DNA of 64,000 nucleotides, taken from the NCBI GenBank assembly GCA_015234465.1, contig JADGNA010000023.1:186001-250000 (forward strand), in the 5' to 3' direction. The stretch's first letter is position 1; the number at the start of each line of letters is the position of its first letter. The notes under the pieces were generated by a model. It was not told where the DNA came from, ran no database searches, and saw nothing but the letters and a program-made list of their open reading frames with translations. Position numbers and translations under genes: made by a program. Shown here one piece after another: positions 57,335 through 64,000 of this stretch. The DNA comes from Salinibacterium sp. Lineage in GTDB: Bacteria; Actinomycetota; Actinomycetes; Actinomycetales; Microbacteriaceae.

Positions 57335-58456
57335 TTGTTCCGCATCACGAATGACCCCCGACCATATGCGTGGGGGTCGCGCACGGCGATCGCCGAGCTC
57401 CGCGGCGTTGCACCCTCGGGTGAGCCCGAGGCGGAACTCTGGTTCGGCACACATCACGGCAGTCCGGCGCGGGTCGTGGGGGAGGATGCCCCGCTCACCG
57501 AGGTCATCGCGGCCGAGGGTGGCGACGGGCATCTCCCCTACTTGCTCAAGCTCTTGGCGGCCGCCAGCCCGCTCTCGCTGCAGGCGCATCCGACGGCCGA
57601 GCAGGCACAGCGGGGATTCGAGCTTGAGGAGGCCGCGGGCATCCCGGTCGACGCCCCGCACCGCAACTACCGGGACCGTTCACCGAAACCAGAGGTCATC
57701 CTCGCCGTCAGCGAGCGCTTCGAGGCGCTGTGCGGCTTCCGCGACCCGGCCGAGTCGGCGGCGGCGATCCGCGAGCTTGCCGATGGTGACCCGGCGCTCG
57801 AAGGCCTGGCCGCTCGCGTCGAGCGCGGACCGCTCCGTGACGTCTTCGAGTGGCTCATCACGAGCGGCGAGGGCGTGCAGGAGATCGTTGCCACGGCGGA
57901 GAGACTCGCCGAGACCGGGGAGGGCGTTGCGGCCGACACAGTTCGGATGCTCGCGGCCGAGTATCCGGGAGACCCCGGTGTAGTGATCGCCCTGCTCCTG
58001 AACAGGGTGGCGCTGCGGCGAGGTGAGGCGCTCTTCTTGCCGGCCGGCAACATCCACGCCTACCTCGGCGGGCTCGGGGTCGAGCTGATGACGGCGTCGG
58101 ACAACGTGCTGCGCGGGGGACTCACGCCCAAGCACGTGGATGTCGACGAGTTGCTGGGTGTGCTCGACTTCACGCCGGGCCCGCCCCCGCGCATCGTCCC
58201 CGAGCAGGTCGACGCAGGGGTGGACGCGTTTCGTCCCGAGGGGGTCGACTTCGAGCTTGTGCGGGCGCGCGAGGGAGGGACGTTCGTCGCCCCAGGTGGC
58301 TCGGTTGCCCTCTGCATCAGCGGGAGCGCCGATGTGCGAACGGATGCCGCGGAGCTCACGCTCTCGCAGGGCGAAGCGGTCTACATCTCCCGCGGTGAGT
58401 CGGCTCGGGTGCATGCCGCGCCGCAGGGGGAGGTCGTGGTCGCCTCGCAGAGGTGA
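57335..58456 (+). CDS. manA: ManA, mannose-6-phosphate isomerase class I
   Basis: 373 residues. The zinc enzyme interconverting Fru-6-P and Man-6-P, the entry to GDP-mannose for gmd and mannosyltransferases. Seen are NDPRPYAWGSRTAIAEL, EAELWFGTHHGSPA, PLSLQAHPTAEQA with the Gln/His zinc ligands, FEALCGFRD and FLPAGNIHAYLGGLGVELMTASDNVLRGGLTPKHVD. The start is probably TTG 57335: GGAGG lies 6 nt upstream of it, whereas it nearly touches GTG 57329. The track's start at 57191 lies over the divergent gene. Confidence 0.92.
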   Translation: MFRITNDPRPYAWGSRTAIAELRGVAPSGEPEAELWFGTHHGSPARVVGEDAPLTEVIAAEGGDGHLPYLLKLLAAASPLSLQAHPTAEQAQRGFELEEAAGIPVDAPHRNYRDRSPKPEVILAVSERFEALCGFRDPAESAAAIRELADGDPALEGLAARVERGPLRDVFEWLITSGEGVQEIVATAERLAETGEGVAADTVRMLAAEYPGDPGVVIALLLNRVALRRGEALFLPAGNIHAYLGGLGVELMTASDNVLRGGLTPKHVDVDELLGVLDFTPGPPPRIVPEQVDAGVDAFRPEGVDFELVRAREGGTFVAPGGSVALCISGSADVRTDAAELTLSQGEAVYISRGESARVHAAPQGEVVVASQR

Positions 58457-58465
58457 CCGGCCGGG

Positions 58466-58711
58466 TCAGCTCGCGTCGCGCGGCGCGAAGGTCCTGCGGT
58501 AGGCGGTGGGGGTGGTCTTCAGTGTCTTCGCGAAGTGGTGGCGCATGACGGATGCGGTGCCGAAGCCGCACTCCGCGGCGATCGTCTCGAGGCTCTCCTC
58601 GCTTGCCTCGAGCAGCTGTTGGGCACGCAGGAGCCGCTGCCTGTTGAGCCAGGCCCTGGGCGTCGCACCCATCTCGGCACGGAAACGCGGAGCGAAGGTA
58701 CGTGGGGACAT
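58466..58711 (-). pseudogene. AraC-family regulator remnant (C-terminal HTH only)
   Basis: 81 codons encoding MSPRTFAPRFRAEMGATPRAW, then LLEASEESLETIAAECGFGTASVMRHHF and TPTAYRRTF: the recognition helix of the first HTH plus the whole second HTH of an AraC/GlxA-type activator. The first HTH helices and the sensor domain are missing, with an in-frame stop 18 nt upstream of the ATG. Most likely a decayed gene; expression as a short DNA-binding protein is not excluded. It lies opposite to manA and whiB. Confidence 0.6.
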
Positions 58712-58842
58712 GAGGGCACCGCATCCCTACGCGACGCTGGGGTGCCGGAGTGCGGGAGCGGGCGCATCCGGTGGCGGATCGTGACAACCCCGTGGCGCGC
58801 CGTAAACTCTCGAGGAGCACTTGAGGCTTTACGATTTGCGAC

Positions 58843-58871
58843 TTGACTCACGCGAACTACACGGGTGTAAT
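58843..58871 (+). promoter_or_regulatory. Sigma70-type promoter of the WhiB gene
   Basis: TTGACT (58843-58848), a 17-nt spacer, then TGTAAT (58866-58871): the best -35/-10 match in the window. Predicted start near 58878, leaving a leader of about 49 nt with GAGGGGAGAG 6 nt before ATG 58927. It lies inside the longer track ORF, which argues against a start at 58843. Confidence 0.65.
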
Positions 58872-58926
58872 TACTGCAGTGCGTTTTTCGCGCACGTCGC
58901 ACGCAGGGCCGAGGGGAGAGTGTGAT

Positions 58927-59253
58927 ATGGCGCCGGACCTACAGCGGAGGGGAGTCCCCGACGACTGGTTCGTGGACCCGGTATCACTCGGTGTCCCCGG
59001 AGTGCGTCGTCCCTCGGCGGATGACGACGACAACGCGCTCGCCTGGCAGGCCGATTCGCTGTGTGCCCAGACGGACCCCGAAGCCTTCTTCCCGGAGAAG
59101 GGCGGCTCGACCCGCGACGCCAAGAAGATCTGCACGTCGTGCGAGGTGCGCGTGCAGTGCCTCGAATACGCGCTCGCCAACGATGAGCGCTTCGGCATTT
59201 GGGGTGGTCTCTCCGAACGCGAGCGGCGCAAGCTCCGCAAGCGGGCGGTCTGA
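58927..59253 (+). CDS. WhiB-family iron-sulfur regulator (WhiB2/WhmD-like)
   Basis: 108 residues. Four Cys at 46, 69, 72 and 78 (C-x22-C-x2-C-x5-C) coordinate a [4Fe-4S] cluster; GIWGG (90-94) and the basic SERERRKLRKRA tail bind sigma factor and DNA. The context (manA upstream, large GT downstream) corresponds to whiB2 of Mycobacterium, a regulator of cell division. ATG 58927 was chosen for its strong Shine-Dalgarno and the promoter upstream. A GC-rich hairpin follows 32 nt after the stop. Confidence 0.93.
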   Translation: MAPDLQRRGVPDDWFVDPVSLGVPGVRRPSADDDDNALAWQADSLCAQTDPEAFFPEKGGSTRDAKKICTSCEVRVQCLEYALANDERFGIWGGLSERERRKLRKRAV

Positions 59254-59285
59254 CGACCTGACGCGCCCCGCCGCTCCTGCGTGTC

Positions 59286-59307
59286 TTGACGCCGGGTTCC
59301 CGGTCAA
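59286..59307 (+). terminator. Hairpin between whiB and the large GT gene
   Basis: TTGA-cg-CCGGG-tt-CCCGG-TCAA: nine base pairs with a 2-nt bulge and a minimal loop, placed after whiB and just before the next -10 box. It has no T-run. It may end the whiB transcript. Confidence 0.4.
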
Positions 59308-59311
59308 CACG

Positions 59312-59317
59312 TAGTCT
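59312..59317 (+). promoter_or_regulatory. -10 box of a leaderless promoter for the large GT2 gene
   Basis: TAGTCT ends 7 nt before ATG 59325, selecting that start over the track's 59286. Confidence 0.5.
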
Positions 59318-59324
59318 CGAACAG

Positions 59325-62180
59325 ATGCGCCAGAGAGTCACCGCCGTGCTTGTCGCCCGTAACGGGAGCGACACCCTCGAGCGAACCCTCTCCGCCCTCA
59401 AGGCCCAGACTCGCGCCCCCGACGTCGTCGTCGCTGTCGATGCGGGCTCGCGGGACTCGAGCGAAGCCATGCTCGCCGCCTTCGGGCCGACCAGACTCAC
59501 GGCGCTTCCGCTGAAGGCGCCGACAACCTTCGGCGCGGCGGTGGGGCACGCGGTCGGCGCGGAGCAGTCCGAGGATCCCGAGGCCGAGTGGCTCTGGCTT
59601 CTCGCCCACGACAGTGCGCCGCGCCCCGAGGCGCTCGAGCGCCTCCTCGCCGCAGTCGAGATCGCCCCCTCCGTCGCGGTGGCCGGCCCAAAGGTCATGG
59701 ACTGGTCGCGACCGGATGTCATCGCCGACTTCGGCCAGTCGATGACCACGCTGGGCGCATCCGTCTCCCTCGTGCAGGGAGAACTCGACCAGGCGCAGCA
59801 CGACGTGTCGGAGGACGTGCTGGGTGTTGCCGCGACCGGCATGCTCGTGCGTCGCAGTGTCTTCGAACAGCTTGGCGGCTTCGACCCGGGACTGTCTGGG
59901 ATCGATTCCGGCCTCGATCTGTGCGTGCGCGCGAGACTGGCAGGGCACCGGGTCATCGTCGTGCCGGCCGCCAAGGTCTCGTCGATCGGCGCGCCCGAGG
60001 TTCTCGAGAACGAGGTGCTTTCGCCCTCGCGGCTCGCGCGCCTGGCTCGAGTCGCGCAGTTGCATCGCCGGCTCGTGTACGCCCCCGCTCCGGCGGTACC
60101 GCTCCACTGGCTGAGCCTGTTGCCCCTCGCGCTGCTGCGCAGCTTCTGGCACCTGCTGGCCAAGCGGCCGGGGCGCATCCCGGGAGAGTTCGCGGCCGCA
60201 TTCACGGCGGCCTTCGACGGGAGGGTTGCGGGCGCTCGTCGCAACCTGGCACGCGGCAAGCGACTCGGTTGGTCGGCGATCGCCCCGCTGCGCGTGACGG
60301 TGGCCGAGGTGCGCGAACGCCGCGGGCAGGCGCGCGAGGCCTTCTCGGCCTCGGGGGTCATCGTCGACGATCCCCGCATCGGCTATCTCGGCGGGGGAGG
60401 CCTCTGGGTTGCCGTCTTCGCGACGATCGCGGGCGTCATCATGTTCATGCCGCTCCTCGGCGCGCAGGCGGTCATGGGCGGTGGGCTCCTGCCGCTCAGC
60501 CCGAGCATCGGCGAGCTCTGGTCGAACGTCGGGGTGGGCTGGCGCAACATCGGCACGGGCTTCTTCGGCCCGGCTGATCCCTTCGCCGCCGTGCTCGCGG
60601 TCATTGGTTCCGTGACCTTCTGGAACCCGTCCCTCAGCATCCTCGCGCTACACGTGCTGGCGCTGCCCCTCGCCTCCGCGACGGCCTGGTTCGCCGCGCG
60701 ACGTCTCACCCGCTCGCCGTGGATCCCCCTCGTCGCCTCAGTGCTGTGGGCGGTCGCGCCACCGTTCGTCGGCTCGCTCATGAGCGGCCACCTCGGCGCC
60801 GTGATCTCCCACATCCTGCTGCCCTGGTTCGTGCTCGCGCTGCTCAAGGGAGCGCGCTCGATCTCGGCGTCGGCCGCCGCCACGCTGCTCTTCGCCCTCA
60901 TCGCCGCGTGCACGCCCGTGCTGGCGCCGGCGCTCGTGGTCGGCTGGATCGCCTGGATGGTGGTCAACCCGCGCAGCATCCCGCGGCTCATCGGCGTGCC
61001 GGTGCTCGCCGTCGTGCTCTTCGCGCCGCTCGCGATCGAGCAGTTCCTGCGCGGCACGCCGCTGGGCCTGCTCGCCGATCCCGGTGCGCCGACGATCGCC
61101 GGTGCGACCTCGGGCTGGCACCTGGCCCTCCTCAGCCCGAGTGAGGGACTCGGCGGCTGGGTCGACGCACTGTCGAGGCTCTCGCTCTCCGGCCCGGCGG
61201 CCCACGTCACCGTCGCTGTGCTCCTGGCGCCTGTCGCGGTACTCGCGCTGCTCTCGCTCATGCTGCCCGGAACGCGCCGTTCGGTGCCGGCCCTCGCGGT
61301 TGCGCTCCTCGGCCTCGTCACGGCCGTCGCGGGGTCTCGCGTCATGGTCACGGGTCTCGGCGACACCGCCGTGCCGATCTGGCCGGGCAGCGGACTGTCC
61401 CTCTTCTGGCTGGGCCTGCTCGGTGCCGCCGTGGTGGCACTCGAGGGGCTCGCGGCGGCCGACCGCAGGGGTCGCCTCGCTGGTGTCGCTGGGGTCGTGG
61501 CATCCGTCGCCGTGCTTGCCGTGGCGATGCCGCAGCTGCTCGCGATGCATCTCGGCACGGCCCGCATCCACGCGAGCGACGGCCGCCTCGTGCCCGCGGT
61601 TGTCGACGCCGAGGCGCGCACGTCCCCCCAGATCGGCACGCTCGTGCTGACGCCGACGGCTGAGGGAGCCCTCTTGGCGAACCTCCAGCGCGGCACGGGC
61701 GCGACACTCGACGCGCAGTCGACACTCGCATCCACGGCACAGGAGGTCACGAGCGACGAGGAGACCCTCGCCGAGCTCGCGGGCAACCTTGCGTCCCGCG
61801 GCGATTACGAGCCGCAGGCAGACTTCGAGCGCCTCTTCATCGGCTTCGTCGTGCTCGCCGAAGGGGAATCGAGCGAGCGCGCGGCCACGGAGGTCGCGCA
61901 GCGCACGAGCGATTCCCTCGACGGACGAGCGGATGTCACGGCGGTCGGCCAGACCGATGTGGGCCTGCTCTGGCGAGTCACCGAACGGCCCTCCGCTGAG
62001 CCGGAGGCACGTGTCGGCAACCTCGACACCTTCGAGGGGCGCGTCGTGCTCGGAGTGCAGGGCGGCGTTGCGCTCGTCGTGCTGCTGCTCGCGGTGCCGA
62101 CGCGGCGACACGCGAAGCCGCGGATGCAGACGCTCGACGAGGGCCCGGCCACGACCTTCGATGAGGATCTCGATGACTGA
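59325..62180 (+). CDS. Large GT2 glycosyltransferase with polytopic membrane region
   Basis: 951 residues. The N-terminal GT-A domain (about 1-280) has VTAVLVARNGSDTLERTLSAL, VVAVDAGSRDSS, LLAHDSAPRPEAL and GMLVRRSVFEQLGGFDPGLSGIDSGLDLCVRARLAG. The rest has about twelve TM segments and an extracytoplasmic stretch (DAEARTSPQIGTLVLTPTAEG) before a last TM. Homologues sit beside whiB2 and DUF5719 genes across Actinobacteria. It overlaps the next gene by 8 nt. Acceptor unknown; a cell-wall role is inferred. Confidence 0.87.
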   Translation: MRQRVTAVLVARNGSDTLERTLSALKAQTRAPDVVVAVDAGSRDSSEAMLAAFGPTRLTALPLKAPTTFGAAVGHAVGAEQSEDPEAEWLWLLAHDSAPRPEALERLLAAVEIAPSVAVAGPKVMDWSRPDVIADFGQSMTTLGASVSLVQGELDQAQHDVSEDVLGVAATGMLVRRSVFEQLGGFDPGLSGIDSGLDLCVRARLAGHRVIVVPAAKVSSIGAPEVLENEVLSPSRLARLARVAQLHRRLVYAPAPAVPLHWLSLLPLALLRSFWHLLAKRPGRIPGEFAAAFTAAFDGRVAGARRNLARGKRLGWSAIAPLRVTVAEVRERRGQAREAFSASGVIVDDPRIGYLGGGGLWVAVFATIAGVIMFMPLLGAQAVMGGGLLPLSPSIGELWSNVGVGWRNIGTGFFGPADPFAAVLAVIGSVTFWNPSLSILALHVLALPLASATAWFAARRLTRSPWIPLVASVLWAVAPPFVGSLMSGHLGAVISHILLPWFVLALLKGARSISASAAATLLFALIAACTPVLAPALVVGWIAWMVVNPRSIPRLIGVPVLAVVLFAPLAIEQFLRGTPLGLLADPGAPTIAGATSGWHLALLSPSEGLGGWVDALSRLSLSGPAAHVTVAVLLAPVAVLALLSLMLPGTRRSVPALAVALLGLVTAVAGSRVMVTGLGDTAVPIWPGSGLSLFWLGLLGAAVVALEGLAAADRRGRLAGVAGVVASVAVLAVAMPQLLAMHLGTARIHASDGRLVPAVVDAEARTSPQIGTLVLTPTAEGALLANLQRGTGATLDAQSTLASTAQEVTSDEETLAELAGNLASRGDYEPQADFERLFIGFVVLAEGESSERAATEVAQRTSDSLDGRADVTAVGQTDVGLLWRVTERPSAEPEARVGNLDTFEGRVVLGVQGGVALVVLLLAVPTRRHAKPRMQTLDEGPATTFDEDLDD

Positions 62181-63756
62181 GCGACACGACGAGACGACAC
62201 CGGGCACGGGCGCTGACGACAGCGGCGACATCGACCTCAGCGCAAGCCCGCGAGGCGACTGGCGGATGCCCGTGCACGAGGACCTCGACGAGCCGACCCC
62301 GACGGCGCCCACTCCGCGCGCACCTCGCACGGTCAAGGGTGCCGCGATCGCCTCGGCGCGCATCGCGACGGGCGTCATCGGCATCGCGGCGGCCGCCGTC
62401 GTGCTCACCGCGACCGTCGCGCTGCCCCTCCCGGCCCTCACGGCGGAGCCACGTTCGCTCCTCGTCACCCCAGTCGCGGCGCATCAGGAGCGGGTCTGCG
62501 CTGGCCCCCTGCTGCGGCTCGGTGACGACACGGGAGCCCAGGCGACCACGGCGTCGGCGCTCGGCGAGCCCGTCGTCACGAGTGGCACCACGGGCGGCGA
62601 CGCCGACGAGCTCTTCTCGCGGGATGCGCTGGGCCAGGGTGCCGGGTCAAGCATCGTCTCGCTCGAGACGGGCGAGGGCGAGCAGGAGCTCCTTGCCGCG
62701 AGCCAGTCCCAGTCCGTCGCGCGAGGCGACTTCGTGGGCGCGGCGGCGGCGGAATGCCTCGAGCCGAGTGATGACATCTGGCTCGTCGGCGGCGCGACGA
62801 CGACGGGCCGCACGACCCTGCTCACGATCGTCAACCCCGGCGAGGTGGCGGCGACCGTCGAGATCACGGTCCACTCGGACGCCGGCATCGTGACGGCTCC
62901 CGGCACCGCCGGCATCGCGATCGCGCCGGGGGAGCACCGCGTCTACTCGCTCGCAGGCCTCACGCCCGGGCTGTCGTCTCCTGTTGTGCGAGTGCAGAGC
63001 GAGGGCGCGCTCGTCTCGGCCAGCCTGCAGCAGTCCACCGTGCGCACCCTCGAGCCGGGCGGCCTCGACTTCATCACGGCTTCGGCGGCGCCATCCACCG
63101 AACTCGCGATCCCCGGCATCGTGTTCCCCGACCACGAGGAACTCGAGGAAGCCATCGCGGGCGAGGACTACCTCGATCTCAACGCGGCCCTGCGGATGTT
63201 CGTGCCCGGCGATGAGCAGGCGCACGCCGTCGTGACCATGGTCCCCGTCGGCCGGGACGGCGCTGCGAGCAAGGAGGATCCGGTCGACGTGACCGTGACC
63301 CTTGACCCAGGACGCGTTACCGAGCTTCCCATGAGCGAGTTCGAGGCGGGCCGCTTCGTCGCGGTCATCACTTCCGACGTTCCGCTGGTCGCGGGCGTGC
63401 GGGTCGCGACGGTGGATGAGGACGGCGCGAACGACTTCTCCTGGCTGTCCAGCGTCGAGGCCCTCGAGGAACGCGCCCTGGTCGCGGTCGCTCGCGGCGT
63501 CAATCCCGTCATGAGCCTGTACAACCCGCGCGACGAGGAGGCGGAGGTGCTGCTGACGCGGGGCGACAACGAGCGCACCATCACGATCGCCGCCCGGTCG
63601 GCAACGTCAGTGCCGGTCGCGCAGCAGGCGACCTACGCGCTCGAGGGATTCGAGCAACTGCAGGTGAGCATCGACTACAGCGGTGCCGGCACGATCACGG
63701 CCCAGAGCGTCAGCCCAAGGGCGCCCGGGTCGACTCCCATCGTCGTCTTCCCCTGA
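62173..63756 (+). CDS. DUF5719 family membrane-anchored extracellular protein
   Basis: 527 residues. An acidic cytoplasmic N-terminus (DDSGDIDLSASPRGDW) precedes one TM (about 57-80), then a long beta-rich extracellular part with repeating units such as LLTIVNPGEVAATVEITVHSDAG, GEHRVYSLAGL and LYNPRDEEAEVLL. Function unknown; the gene is conserved after the large GT2 gene, which suggests joint action in the envelope. GAGGA lies 6 nt before ATG 62173, which beats ATG 62161 and the track's 61789. Confidence 0.82.
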   Translation: MTERHDETTPGTGADDSGDIDLSASPRGDWRMPVHEDLDEPTPTAPTPRAPRTVKGAAIASARIATGVIGIAAAAVVLTATVALPLPALTAEPRSLLVTPVAAHQERVCAGPLLRLGDDTGAQATTASALGEPVVTSGTTGGDADELFSRDALGQGAGSSIVSLETGEGEQELLAASQSQSVARGDFVGAAAAECLEPSDDIWLVGGATTTGRTTLLTIVNPGEVAATVEITVHSDAGIVTAPGTAGIAIAPGEHRVYSLAGLTPGLSSPVVRVQSEGALVSASLQQSTVRTLEPGGLDFITASAAPSTELAIPGIVFPDHEELEEAIAGEDYLDLNAALRMFVPGDEQAHAVVTMVPVGRDGAASKEDPVDVTVTLDPGRVTELPMSEFEAGRFVAVITSDVPLVAGVRVATVDEDGANDFSWLSSVEALEERALVAVARGVNPVMSLYNPRDEEAEVLLTRGDNERTITIAARSATSVPVAQQATYALEGFEQLQVSIDYSGAGTITAQSVSPRAPGSTPIVVFP

Positions 63757-63787
63757 GCCACGAGGCATCCGCCCCCGCCCCTGCGCT

Positions 63788-64000
63788 TCAGAAGTGGCGG
63801 AAGCGGTCGGGGGCGAGGTCCCACGGATCCTTGCCCAGCAGCTCCGCGACGGCACGGAACACACAGCTCTCGATCGCCATGCGGCGGTGGGCCTCGTCGT
63901 CGCGGTGCAGCCGCGCCATCCGCTCGATCGGAAGCCGGTAGAGCACGATGCGCTGCTGTGAGGGAAAGACCGACCAGCGGGCCACCGCCTCGCCGCTCGC
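63788..64000 (-). CDS. C-terminal part of a metallopeptidase-family protein (Rv3259-like), cut by the window edge
   Basis: About 70 codons open to the window end. They read EAVARWSVFPSQQRIVLYRLPIERMAR, then RRMAIESCVFRAVAELLGKDPWDLAPDRF. R-I-x-L-Y-R-x-P-I-E followed by V-A-E-L-L-G-x-D-P is the C-terminal pattern of the zincin-like family encoded next to whiB2 in Actinobacteria. The HExxH histidines of active zincins are not seen here (ESCVF in the corresponding place). The GTG at 63985 in the track is internal. Confidence 0.65.
   Translation of the reverse strand, partial: ASGEAVARWSVFPSQQRIVLYRLPIERMARLHRDDEAHRRMAIESCVFRAVAELLGKDPWDLAPDRFRHF

Noticed and set aside
58843-58926. N-terminal extension of the WhiB protein in the ORF track
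   Set aside because: The extension covers the -35/-10 promoter and the Shine-Dalgarno sequence; ATG 58927 gives a normal WhiB length.
60738-62468. 576-codon minus-strand ORF
   Set aside because: Antisense shadow of the large GT2 and the start of DUF5719; Arg/Glu/His-rich and motif-free.

Overview
The window is about 64 kb of high-GC actinobacterial chromosome, most likely from a member of the Microbacteriaceae. Supporting signs are a WhiB-family regulator, an LCP cell-wall ligase, the RmlABCD/WbbL dTDP-rhamnose set, a DUF5719 protein, many GTG starts, and promoters whose TAnnnT -10 box lies 5-9 nt before the start codon (leaderless transcription). I see no tRNA or rRNA gene, CRISPR array, transposase or integrase, and no gene-free stretch longer than about 230 nt.

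Layout. 1-2.4 kb: end of purK, purE and an LCP ligase. 2.4-12.5 kb: the dTDP-L-rhamnose genes rmlB, rmlD, rmlC and rmlA, a rhamnosyltransferase, a Wzm/Wzt ABC exporter, two sugar acyltransferases and a secreted DUF5648-repeat protein. 12.7-37.4 kb: a polysaccharide block of visibly lower GC. It holds a second DUF5648 protein, glycosyltransferases, two Wzy-like polymerases, a Wzx flippase, a nucleotide-uronic-acid operon (dehydrogenase, Gfo/Idh oxidoreductase, DegT aminotransferase) with a lipoprotein resembling D-glucuronyl C5-epimerase, a non-hydrolysing 2-epimerase, and an initiation module. That module is a WbpM-type dehydratase, a glycosyl-1-phosphate transferase fused to an SDR reductase, and a Wzc-like protein with a decayed P-loop. 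37.6-49.3 kb: GC-rich genes for a two-domain glycosyltransferase, a GT2, a DUF2142/DPM1-like/DUF2304 trio, a PglK-like ABC flippase and three more glycosyltransferases, two of them tandem paralogues. 49.3-57.2 kb: an acyltransferase, a GT2, an LpxA-like acyltransferase, galE, gmd and two paralogous O-antigen-ligase-like proteins. 57.3-64 kb: the actinobacterial core again, with manA, an AraC remnant, a WhiB protein, a large membrane GT2, DUF5719 and the end of a metallopeptidase-like gene.

How it fits together. Both ends recall the mycobacterial Rv3255c-Rv3267 neighbourhood (manA, whiB2, Rv3259, wbbL, rmlD, LCP), here separated by roughly 50 kb of glycopolymer genes. The window carries three different export routes (Wzm/Wzt, Wzx and a PglK-like ABC), four Wzy/ligase-type membrane proteins and about 15 glycosyltransferase genes, so it probably makes more than one surface glycan. 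Predicted precursors are dTDP-rhamnose, an N-acetylated or diamino uronic acid, a 6-deoxy-HexNAc starter sugar, UDP-galactose and GDP-4-keto-6-deoxymannose. All functions were inferred by reading the translations; no database search was run.
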